DNA of 17,792 nucleotides from Flavobacteriia bacterium (GTDB taxonomy: Bacteria; Bacteroidota; Bacteroidia; Flavobacteriales; Flavobacteriaceae): contig DRQI01000207.1 in NCBI GenBank assembly GCA_011330545.1, positions 1-17,792 on the forward strand, given 5' to 3'. A program made the translations under genes and the position numbers. Numbering within the stretch: the stretch's first letter is position 1; the number at the start of each line of letters is the position of its first letter. The notes below the pieces were generated by a model. The model was given only the letters and a program-made list of their open reading frames with translations, searched no databases and was not told the DNA's origin. Below, piece after piece: positions 1-6,040 of this stretch.

Positions 1-329
1 ATTCCGTTAAAGAGTTTAAAGGCTTTGTTAGCACGCGCCGTACCGTACATATTGATAAAATTTTGCCTGACAAAACGCAATTCGCGCTTGTCTATTTTAC
101 CATCGGCTTTAATGACTACGGCAGCTAAAATCAATAAGCTAATTTCAAAATCACCCGAAGAGGTTGTGGCAGCCTTGCTGCTTCTTCTATCGGTTTGTTG
201 ATATTCTTTGAGGTCTGTCTCAGAAAATCCGTCAATAAAACTCCCTAACACAAAGCCTATGATTCCGCCAATGGGCCCGCCAAAAGACCATCCTAATGTG
301 GCACCTAGCCATTTTGCAAAATTTGACAT
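1..329 (-). CDS. TerB-family / DjlA-like co-chaperone protein, N-terminal part (runs off the window)
   Basis: The reading frame opens at an ATG whose complement is at 327-329 and continues without a stop to the window edge, giving about 109 residues. The N-terminus (MSNFAKWLGATLGWSFGGPI) is Gly-rich and hydrophobic up to about residue 33, typical of a short membrane-inserting segment. From about residue 58 the text DFEISLLILAAVVIKADGKI, followed by an acidic/basic helix, matches the start of a TerB (tellurite-resistance B-like) helical domain. In Flavobacteriia this architecture usually continues to a C-terminal J domain, as in DjlA, a membrane-anchored DnaK co-chaperone; that part lies outside the window, so the J domain is inference. 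It is divergent from the bacilliredoxin gene, with a plausible promoter at 354-361. Function is uncertain: a stress or envelope chaperone role is likelier than true tellurite resistance. Confidence 0.8.
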   Translation of the reverse strand, partial: MSNFAKWLGATLGWSFGGPIGGIIGFVLGSFIDGFSETDLKEYQQTDRRSSKAATTSSGDFEISLLILAAVVIKADGKIDKRELRFVRQNFINMYGTARANKAFKLFNG

Positions 330-353
330 GTACTAATTCTTTCTAATATTTTT

Positions 354-361
354 CAAAGATA
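354..361 (-). promoter_or_regulatory. Bacteroidota-type -7 box (TATCTTTG) for the TerB-like gene
   Basis: Read on the minus strand the bases are TATCTTTG, an exact match to the TAnnTTTG -7 element known for Flavobacterium and Bacteroides primary sigma factor promoters. It lies 24 bases before the gene's ATG. No clear TTTG -33 element is visible; the place where it would lie overlaps the -7 box of the opposite promoter. Confidence 0.55.
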
Positions 362-381
362 CATTTATTGTAAATATCTCT

Positions 382-389
382 TATCTTTG
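382..389 (+). promoter_or_regulatory. Bacteroidota-type -7 box (TATCTTTG) for the bacilliredoxin gene
   Basis: The exact match TATCTTTG (TAnnTTTG consensus) lies 31 bases before the ATG at 421, implying a leader of roughly 25 bases. The -33 element is weak. This is the same octamer as the divergent box at 354-361, with 20 bases between them. Confidence 0.6.
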
Positions 390-420
390 TCGTCAATTAA
401 TAGACAAAATACTTAAAATT

Positions 421-831
421 ATGTATCCAGAAGAAATAGTAAAACCCATGCGCCAAGAGTTGGTAAATGCAGGGTTTAAAGAATTATATACTGCTCAAGA
501 CGTTGAAAATATCCTTAAAGAAGGAGGCACTACGTTGATTATGGTGAATTCTGTTTGCGGGTGTGCCGCCGGAACGGCTAGGCCGGGTGCTGTGGCATCA
601 TTACAATTTGATAAAACCCCAACACACCTCGCTACAGTTTTTGCCGGGGTTGATACCGAAGCGGTAAACAAAGCGAGAGAACATATGGTGCCTTTTCCAC
701 CTTCGTCGCCTGCCATAGCCTTATTTAAAGACGGTGAATTGGTACACATGCTCGAACGCCATCATATTGAAGGCCGTTCTGCGGAAGTGATTGCCGATAA
801 TTTAGCCGGAGCGTACGAGGAATATTGTTAA
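421..831 (+). CDS. BrxA/BrxB-family bacilliredoxin
   Basis: The 136-residue protein belongs to the YphP/YqiW (DUF1094) family: thioredoxin-fold proteins that, in Bacillus, remove bacillithiol from mixed disulfides on oxidised proteins. The family signature is visible as VNSVCGCAAGTARPG, with the CGC active site at C46-G47-C48. The opening MYPEEIVKPMRQELVNAGF and the C-terminal stretch with the HHIEGR segment are also typical. Length is close to the Bacillus proteins (about 145 residues), so it looks complete. It probably acts in cytosolic thiol redox repair; whether this organism makes bacillithiol cannot be judged from the window. It has its own promoter (382-389) and a strong terminator (881-917), so it is probably monocistronic. 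Confidence 0.93.
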   Translation: MYPEEIVKPMRQELVNAGFKELYTAQDVENILKEGGTTLIMVNSVCGCAAGTARPGAVASLQFDKTPTHLATVFAGVDTEAVNKAREHMVPFPPSSPAIALFKDGELVHMLERHHIEGRSAEVIADNLAGAYEEYC

Positions 832-880
832 GAAAGAGCCAACTCTTTTAAAAGAGGGATTTTAATTTTTAAAATTTATA

Positions 881-917
881 AAAAAAGCCTCTGATTGTTC
901 AGAGGTTTTTTATTTTT
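881..917 (+). terminator. Intrinsic terminator after the bacilliredoxin gene
   Basis: CCTCTGA (888-894) and TCAGAGG (899-905) form a perfect 7-bp stem with a TTGT loop, followed by TTTTTTATTTTT and preceded by an A-run that can extend the stem. It ends only five bases before the ATG of the next gene at 923. Confidence 0.85.
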
Positions 918-922
918 AAGGC

Positions 923-1576
923 ATGAACGAACAGCAAATTCTTGACAATACCATTATTTTTGTAAAAGAGGTTTTAAAAAATGCAGAAGGCGGACATGAT
1001 TGGTTTCATATCCAACGTGTGTATAACAACGCAAAACTGATTGCCAAAGGCGAACATGCTGACGGCTTTGTTGTAGCTTTGGGAGCCTTACTGCACGATA
1101 TTGCCGATGCCAAATTTTACGATGGAGATGAAACTATTGGCCCGCTTAAAGCAACTGAGTTTTTATTGAAACAAGATGTTGATAGTGCTGTGATAGAACA
1201 CGTAGTTCAAATTATCAAAAATATTTCATTTAAAGGCGGTAATGTCAAGCGCACCTTTTCATCTAAAGAATTAGATATTGTACAAGATGCCGACCGGCTA
1301 GATGCCATTGGAGCCATTGGTATAGCCCGATGTTTTAATTATGGTGGATTTAAAAATAGGGCTATTTATAATCCAGATATTCAACCTAATATGAATATGA
1401 CCAAAGAAGAATATAAAAAATCTACGGCGCCTTCTATCAATCACTTTTACGAAAAATTATTACTGTTAAAAGATAAAATGAATACTAAAACCGGACGGCA
1501 AATTGCCACAGAAAGGCATAAATTTATGGAACGGTATTTACAGCAATTTTATGCCGAGTGGAATGGCAGCTGTTAA
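923..1576 (+). CDS. HD-domain phosphohydrolase (YedJ-like)
   Basis: The 217-residue protein carries the HD superfamily metal-binding set: H25 (in GGHDWFHIQRV), H58-D59 (LLHDIAD) and the distal acidic motif QDADRLDAIGAIGIAR at about 121-136. This pattern and length match the family of predicted HD hydrolases related to E. coli YedJ, which cleave phosphate esters, possibly nucleotides. The substrate is not known. The start at 923 gives the normal family N-terminus (MNEQQILDNTIIFVKEVLKN), so the start is trusted even though a terminator hairpin lies immediately before it. No obvious promoter is visible between the terminator and the start. A weak terminator follows at 1591-1613. It appears to be a stand-alone gene. 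Confidence 0.9.
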   Translation: MNEQQILDNTIIFVKEVLKNAEGGHDWFHIQRVYNNAKLIAKGEHADGFVVALGALLHDIADAKFYDGDETIGPLKATEFLLKQDVDSAVIEHVVQIIKNISFKGGNVKRTFSSKELDIVQDADRLDAIGAIGIARCFNYGGFKNRAIYNPDIQPNMNMTKEEYKKSTAPSINHFYEKLLLLKDKMNTKTGRQIATERHKFMERYLQQFYAEWNGSC

Positions 1577-1590
1577 CTTTAAAATATATT

Positions 1591-1613
1591 CTAAGAACTG
1601 TTTTAGTTTTTTT
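1591..1613 (+). terminator. Candidate weak terminator after the HD-hydrolase gene
   Basis: CTAAGA (1591-1596) pairs with TTTTAG (1601-1606) through one G-U pair around an ACTG loop, followed directly by seven T. The stem is short and A+T-rich, so it may be inefficient. Confidence 0.4.
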
Positions 1614-1705
1614 ATCATATACCCGTAACCGTTTATCACCATAGTTTTTGTAACCTTTTATCCATTTCTTAATCTAACGGATATAAATAATCAAAAACTA
1701 TAAAA

Positions 1706-2242
1706 ATGAAAACAATTAAAATTTTTAAAAAGATGGCAGTAACCCTAGTAATGCTGTCTGTTACAGGTATCTCAGGCTTCTCTCAAGAAACTACAGCATT
1801 GACAGACCCCGAAGTGGCTTCGGTGGCTGTAGTTGCTAATCAAATAGATATCAGTTATGCCGAAATTGCCTTAAAAAAATCAAAGAACAAAGAAATCTTA
1901 CATTTTGCCAACCGAATGTTAACTGACCATAATGCGGTTATTAAACAAGCCGTTGCCCTCGTAACAAAATTGAGTGTAACCCCAAAAGATAATGCTGTTA
2001 GTAAGTCGTTGTTAGAGGGTGCCGAAAAAACAAAAAAGATGTTGCGCAGGGCATCCCGTAAAGATTTTGACAAACTATATATTGATAATGAAGTTGCTTA
2101 TCACAAAGCGGTTATTTCCGCGGTAAGAGATTTACTGATACCCGAATCTGACAATAAAGAACTAAAACAGCTGTTAGAAACGGTTTTGCCTGCATTAGAG
2201 GCGCATTTAGGGCATGCTGAAATGGTTCAAAAGAAACTGTAA
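1706..2242 (+). CDS. DUF4142 family exported ferritin-like protein
   Basis: The 178-residue protein begins with a signal peptide (about residues 1-27: basic MKTIKIFKK, a hydrophobic stretch, then GFSQ). The rest is a helical DUF4142 domain: EVASVAVVANQIDISYAEIA opens it, and FANRMLTDHNAV around residues 67-78 is the family's typical conserved stretch. DUF4142 proteins are predicted four-helix, ferritin-like exported proteins of unknown activity, often found with stress genes. The gene ends one base before the start of a cupredoxin gene, so the pair is almost certainly one transcript, and an ECF sigma gene follows. A periplasmic or outer-membrane role is inferred from the signal peptide. The 129 bases upstream contain only a near-match to a -7 box (TAGTTTTTG, around 1641-1650). 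Confidence 0.88.
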   Translation: MKTIKIFKKMAVTLVMLSVTGISGFSQETTALTDPEVASVAVVANQIDISYAEIALKKSKNKEILHFANRMLTDHNAVIKQAVALVTKLSVTPKDNAVSKSLLEGAEKTKKMLRRASRKDFDKLYIDNEVAYHKAVISAVRDLLIPESDNKELKQLLETVLPALEAHLGHAEMVQKKL

Positions 2243-2243
2243 A

Positions 2244-2603
2244 ATGATAAATGTAGTGTCTGTTTTTTTTAAGAAGAACCTGTTGTTGGTATTGATTGCT
2301 TTGATAGGATTGGCTGAAACGGCCTATTCGCAACATTCAGTTTTGAAAACAAAACACATTGTAGAAATTAAAAATATGAAATTTAACCCGTCAGAGCTTA
2401 CGGTACAAAAAGGAGATACGGTGGTTTGGGTGAATCGTGATATTTTTCCGCATAATGTCACCGAAACAGAAAATAAAAAATGGACATCGGCTACCTTACA
2501 ACAAGGTAAATCTTGGTCAAAAGTAATTACTGAAAGTTATACTTATTATTGTAGCCTTCATATAGTAATGCAAGGAAAAATAATAGTAACTTCGAAGCAT
2601 TAA
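2244..2603 (+). CDS. Cupredoxin (plastocyanin/azurin-like copper protein), exported
   Basis: Starting at 2244 the protein has 119 residues, opening with a clear signal peptide (MINVVSVFFKKNLLLVLIAL to about AYSQ). An in-frame ATG at 2214 inside the preceding gene would add ten residues before the signal peptide and is less likely. The mature part is a single cupredoxin domain: KNMKFNPSELTVQKGDTVVW, then FPHNVTE with the first His ligand, then YYCSLHIVMQGKI with the Cys, second His and Met ligands in the usual C-x2-H-x2-M spacing. All four type 1 copper ligands are therefore present, and an electron-transfer or copper-binding role in the periplasm is likely. The loop reads HIVM where HPGM is usual, so the copper site's tuning may differ. 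The one-base spacing after the DUF4142 gene implies co-transcription and perhaps joint function. Confidence 0.9.
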   Translation: MINVVSVFFKKNLLLVLIALIGLAETAYSQHSVLKTKHIVEIKNMKFNPSELTVQKGDTVVWVNRDIFPHNVTETENKKWTSATLQQGKSWSKVITESYTYYCSLHIVMQGKIIVTSKH

Positions 2604-2620
2604 AACTAATAAAGCTGATT

Positions 2621-2690
2621 AAAAGGTGTCATTCTGTCGCGGCATTTTGAGGGAAATAAACTTGCCGGCAAGGCGAGAATCTCAAAAAAT
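2621..2690 (+). repeat. Degenerate repeat-like palindromic element in a 239-bp gap
   Basis: The gap between the cupredoxin and the sigma factor (2604-2842) has no convincing gene. It contains GTCATTCTG near its left side and GAATCTCA at 2677-2684. From memory, these resemble the ends of a dispersed motif (TCATTCTG...GAATCTC) seen between genes in many Bacteroidota. Between them are an exact 12-base palindrome, CTTGCCGGCAAG (2661-2672), and poorly matching outer arms. Membership in a repeat family cannot be confirmed from this single copy. Confidence 0.35.
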
Positions 2691-2842
2691 GTTAATAGGT
2701 TTGGTATTGGGCAAATAAGACCTTTTGACGTTGATGTATGTTGAGCTGCGGCCAACAAAGTACACAAGATGGCATTACGATGTTTTTAGTGCGTTAAAGA
2801 AAGCCACTATTAAAAGATTCAATCAAAAGTAAATGTAATATA

Positions 2843-3514
2843 ATGAAATTGTTAAAAATTACCGATAGCAGGGCGTATACCTTATCAGACAATGAGGTGG
2901 TAAGTAGGGTGTTGTCAGGTGAAAAAAAGCTGTACGAAATCCTTTTAAGGCGTAATAACCAAATACTTTACAGAGTGATAAGAAGTTACTTAAAGGAGGA
3001 AGAAGATATTGAAGATTGTATGCAGAACGCCTATTTAAAAGCCTATGAGAAATTACACCAGTTTAAACGCGATGCCAAATTCTCAACCTGGCTAATCAGA
3101 ATAGCAATTAATGAAGCCTTAGCACGATTAAAAACAAAAGGAAAATATATTGCCTTGCACAAATCAAAAGACTATGTAGCCCATACAGGTATATTAGAAA
3201 TTGCTGATACCAATCAGGTGAATCCGGAAAAAAAAGTGATTAGACAAGAAGCAAAACAGATGTTAGAAAATGCCATCGATAAATTAGGTGCAAAATATAA
3301 AAGTGTCTATGTGCTAAGGGAAATTGAAGGGATGAGCATAGCCGAAGTTTCGGGTTGTCTGCAAATATCAAATGCTAATGTAAAAGTACGTTTGCACCGT
3401 GCTAAGACAAAAATTAAAGAGAATTTATATGAGGCAACTTCTAAAAAAGAACTCTTTGAATTTGGATTGTATAAATGTGATAATTTAGTAAAAAAAGTGA
3501 TGAGGCGGTTATAA
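2843..3514 (+). CDS. ECF-type RNA polymerase sigma factor
   Basis: The 223-residue protein has sigma-70 region 2 at about residues 26-95 (ILLRRNNQILYRVIRSYLKE, then EDIEDCMQNAYLKAYEKL and FKRDAKFSTWLIRIAINEAL) and region 4 at about 140-195 (a helix-turn-helix with GMSIAEVSGCLQISNANVKV and RLHRAK). There is no region 1 or 3, so it is a group 4 (ECF) sigma factor. A C-terminal tail of about 25 residues (FEFGLYKCDNLVKKVMRRL) extends past region 4 and contains one Cys; similar tails occur in some Bacteroidota ECF sigmas. No anti-sigma gene lies next to it: downstream genes run in the opposite direction. Targets are unknown; the upstream envelope genes DUF4142 and cupredoxin are plausible but unproven. 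Confidence 0.93.
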   Translation: MKLLKITDSRAYTLSDNEVVSRVLSGEKKLYEILLRRNNQILYRVIRSYLKEEEDIEDCMQNAYLKAYEKLHQFKRDAKFSTWLIRIAINEALARLKTKGKYIALHKSKDYVAHTGILEIADTNQVNPEKKVIRQEAKQMLENAIDKLGAKYKSVYVLREIEGMSIAEVSGCLQISNANVKVRLHRAKTKIKENLYEATSKKELFEFGLYKCDNLVKKVMRRL

Positions 3515-3564
3515 TCATCTAAAATATATCCAAATGGTAGGGTTTAGCCACACAAGCTATACCG

Positions 3565-4188
3565 TTAATTTTTCCATTCTAAGGTTTCCATCAGGTGCCT
3601 GATATCTTTTTCTATAAATTTTACGGCAGGCAAAATAGAATCGTAATTGGGCTGTACCCTAAAATACAAAGCACCTGTAATAAAATTATTTGTACTATCA
3701 GTAAGGTGAAATTGTATGGGCGAAGCAGCGTTGCCGGTTACTTCGGCAATGGCACCGTATTTTTTATTTTTAAAATCTTCATAAGGCAAGGTGCTGATAC
3801 CATCAGCTTTGATAGCGTGATTATAAGTGAGTTTTTCTGATTCTTTCAGCAACTTTTTTAAGTTATTTTCTACCGGCCGATACGTAATATTTATAGTAGC
3901 TTTTAGTCTTGGGTATTTAATAGTAACCCAACATTTTTCATTATAAGTAGTTATAGCATGGCTTGAAATTTCAAAACTATAAGGGCAATGGCTTGTTGTT
4001 TTATGATATGCTGTGGCATTGGTATAAGACAACCTTAAAAAAGCTTTAGGTTTGGGTAAAGTTTCTTCATTGCAAGAAGCGAATAACAGTATCAGCGATA
4101 TGATAGAGAATACGTATTTTGATGCTATACTATTTATTACGGATTGCCGAACGGGCATTACTATGGTATTTATTGATTTATTCGTCAT
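3565..4188 (-). CDS. gldD: Gliding motility lipoprotein GldD
   Basis: This 207-residue protein matches GldD of Flavobacterium in its whole mature part: ETLPKPKAFLRLSY, HCPYSFE, KCWVTIKYPRLKATINITYR, KLTYNHAIKADGI, and the end YFRVQPNYDSILPAVKFIEK with HLMETLEWK. GldD is a cell-envelope lipoprotein needed for gliding in F. johnsoniae, where its loss affects the gliding/T9SS apparatus. A signal peptide ends in a lipobox-like LLFASC, with Cys near residue 39; phenylalanine at -3 is slightly unusual. The first ATG overlaps the end of gldE by 11 bases, suggesting translational coupling. A second ATG ten codons later (4158) would give a more standard 28-residue signal peptide and is a real alternative start. 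It is the last gene of the mutY-ssb-gldE-gldD cluster. Confidence 0.93.
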   Translation of the reverse strand: MTNKSINTIVMPVRQSVINSIASKYVFSIISLILLFASCNEETLPKPKAFLRLSYTNATAYHKTTSHCPYSFEISSHAITTYNEKCWVTIKYPRLKATINITYRPVENNLKKLLKESEKLTYNHAIKADGISTLPYEDFKNKKYGAIAEVTGNAASPIQFHLTDSTNNFITGALYFRVQPNYDSILPAVKFIEKDIRHLMETLEWKN

Positions 4189-5509
4189 TGGGCAACGTTA
4201 CTTTAATTTGTTTGATGCGTTTTTTGTCAACCACTTCAATTTTAAAAATATAACTGTTAAAAGCGATTGTATCGTTTTGTTTGGGAAATTTTTCATTAAT
4301 CTCTAAAATAAATCCTGCTAAGGTTTCAGCTTCCCCTTTTTGTTTTTCAAAAACCGTTTCGTCAATTTTTAAGACTTTATAGAAATCTTTTAAGGCTATC
4401 TTTCCTTCAAAAACATAATTATAATCATCTAGTTTAGAATAGGATAAATCGTCATCATCAAATTCATCACTAATATCGCCTACAATTTCTTCGATAACAT
4501 CTTCTAGGGTGACGATACCCGATGTACCTCCATATTCATCTACAACGATAGCCAAGTGGTTTTTCATTTCTTGAAACTCTTTGAGCAAATCATCGAGTTT
4601 TTTATTTTCGGGAACAAAAAAAGGTTCTCGAAGCAGGGTTTTCCATTGAAATGTTTTTTTATCGAGATGGGGCAGTAAGTCTTTGGTGTATAAAACGCCA
4701 ATAATCTCATCGATATTTTCGTGATATACCGGAATACGCGAATGTCCGTTTTTAATAATTTTCTTAACTACTTTGGTAAAATCTTCATCATCAGCTAAAG
4801 CAAAAACATCTGTTCTGGGGCACATTACATGTACCGTTTCGGTATTGCCGAAAGTAACAATGCCTTCTAGGATTTTTTGTTCTTCTTTAGTGGTAGCTTC
4901 TTCTGAGGTAAGTTCAAGTGCTTGAGAGAGTGTCTCTACAGAAAAATCTGATTTTTTTTTGCCCAATCTATTTTCTACTATTGATGTTAAATTCATCAGC
5001 GGAATGCTTAAAAAGCTAAGCATCGTATTCAGTATTCTTAACGGAAGAGCCATAAAAACAGCAAATTTTAAACCATTTCTATTGGCATAGATTTTAGGCA
5101 ATACTTCACCAAAAAGAAGAATTAGAAAAGTTACCAACACTACTTCTAGTAAAAAGCGCGTTGAAACTGTAAAGAGAAATAAGTTGATTGAATAATTAAT
5201 ATTGCTAAAAAAATACTCTCCTAAATAAGCAAAGAGCAATACAATTAAGATATTGATAAAATTATTGACTATTAAAATGGTTGCCAATAATTTTTTTGGT
5301 TGTTGGAGTAATTTGGCAACCAATTGTAATTTTTTTGATTTTGTTGTAATACTTTCGTCTAAATCAGTTTTAGACAGTGAAAAAAAAGCTACTTCAGAAC
5401 CTGATATTAGAGCAGATATAATGAGTAAAGCCAGTAGTGCAATAAGGCCGCCTATTAATGGCCAATTAACGGCAATGATTAAAAACAAACTCGAAGGTTC
5501 AGGGTCCAA
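4178..5509 (-). CDS. gldE: Gliding motility-associated protein GldE (CNNM/CBS/CorC-HlyC membrane protein)
   Basis: The 443-residue membrane protein has a CNNM/DUF21 domain with several N-terminal hydrophobic segments (about residues 14-36, 75-95, 105-133 and 150-175). Two CBS domains follow at about 228-285 (CPRTDVFAL, HSRIPVYHENIDEIIGVLYT) and 290-345 (LAIVVDEYGGTSGIVTLEDV). A CorC_HlyC transporter-associated domain lies at about 358-438. This is the layout of GldE and of CorC/HlyC ion-transport-related proteins. The N-terminus MDPEPSSLFL and the position directly before gldD identify it as GldE. In F. johnsoniae gldE lies next to gldD and is thought to support GldD function. Ion transport activity is possible but not shown by the sequence. 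It lies 32 bases after ssb and overlaps gldD. Confidence 0.93.
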   Translation of the reverse strand: MDPEPSSLFLIIAVNWPLIGGLIALLALLIISALISGSEVAFFSLSKTDLDESITTKSKKLQLVAKLLQQPKKLLATILIVNNFINILIVLLFAYLGEYFFSNINYSINLFLFTVSTRFLLEVVLVTFLILLFGEVLPKIYANRNGLKFAVFMALPLRILNTMLSFLSIPLMNLTSIVENRLGKKKSDFSVETLSQALELTSEEATTKEEQKILEGIVTFGNTETVHVMCPRTDVFALADDEDFTKVVKKIIKNGHSRIPVYHENIDEIIGVLYTKDLLPHLDKKTFQWKTLLREPFFVPENKKLDDLLKEFQEMKNHLAIVVDEYGGTSGIVTLEDVIEEIVGDISDEFDDDDLSYSKLDDYNYVFEGKIALKDFYKVLKIDETVFEKQKGEAETLAGFILEINEKFPKQNDTIAFNSYIFKIEVVDKKRIKQIKVTLPNDE

Positions 5510-5541
5510 TGAATTCTAATTTAGTTAAACGTTAAAATATT

Positions 5542-6003
5542 TTAAAATGGCAAATCATCATCTTGTTCTTGAGAAGGTTCGCCACTTGTTGCCTGAGGTG
5601 TTGAAGATTCAGTTTTTGAAACAGAAGGTGTTGTTTCCGTTGGTTTGGCAGGTGCTGTCAAATCTTTTTTTGTGGTTAAAAACGTCATATCGGCCGCGTG
5701 TATTTCGGTGGTATATCTTTTATTTCCGTCTTGCCCTTCCCATTGGCGTGTTTTTATTCTGCCTTCAACATAAACTTTGTCTCCTTTGCTGAGGTACTTT
5801 TCGCAAATTTCGGCTAGTTTATTACGAACCACTATGTTATGCCATTCGGTAGTAGTTATGCGCTCGCCGGTTTGGCGATTGGTATAGCTTTCATTGGTAG
5901 CCAACGGAAACCGTCCGATGGAGTTTCCTCCTTCAAAATAATGCATTTTTACTTCGTCGCCTAAATGCCCTATCAACATTACTTTATTTAACGTGCCTGC
6001 CAT
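5542..6003 (-). CDS. ssb: Single-stranded DNA-binding protein SSB
   Basis: The 153-residue protein has an N-terminal OB fold (about 1-110: LNKVMLIGHLGDEVKM, TEWHNIVVRNKLAEICEKYL, KGDKVYVEGRIKTRQW). A Pro/Thr/Ser/Glu-rich flexible linker follows, then the acidic tip DDDLPF through which SSB recruits replication and repair partners. Length and layout are normal for the family. It lies 37 bases after mutY in the same direction, but the short gap contains a -7 box (6023-6030), so ssb is probably also transcribed alone. gldE follows after 32 bases, so gliding genes may be partly driven by the ssb promoter. Confidence 0.97.
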   Translation of the reverse strand: MAGTLNKVMLIGHLGDEVKMHYFEGGNSIGRFPLATNESYTNRQTGERITTTEWHNIVVRNKLAEICEKYLSKGDKVYVEGRIKTRQWEGQDGNKRYTTEIHAADMTFLTTKKDLTAPAKPTETTPSVSKTESSTPQATSGEPSQEQDDDLPF

Positions 6004-6022
6004 TTTAGTTTGAATTTTTATT

Positions 6023-6030
6023 CAAAGATA
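6023..6030 (-). promoter_or_regulatory. Bacteroidota-type -7 box (TATCTTTG) for ssb
   Basis: On the minus strand the bases read TATCTTTG, 19 bases before the ssb start and within the short mutY-ssb gap. No -33 TTTG is evident; that region would fall in the last codons of mutY. Confidence 0.5.
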
Positions 6031-6040
6031 ATGAAAAAAA

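Noticed and set aside
1..329. Tellurite-resistance operon suggested by the TerB-like domain
   Set aside because: No other ter genes are nearby and the N-terminus fits a DjlA-like co-chaperone, so a resistance role is not supported.
2696..2703. TAGGTTTG as a promoter box for the ECF sigma gene
   Set aside because: It fits TAnnTTTG, but it is about 140 bases before the start, has no -33 partner and lies next to repeat-like sequence, so a chance match is likely.
2734..2832. Short plus-strand frame of 32 codons upstream of the ECF sigma gene
   Set aside because: No family resemblance and no promoter; it lies in the gap holding a degenerate repeat and is short enough to arise by chance.
3515..3564. 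Terminator between the convergent sigma factor and gldD genes
   Set aside because: No stem with a following T-run is visible in the 50-base gap.
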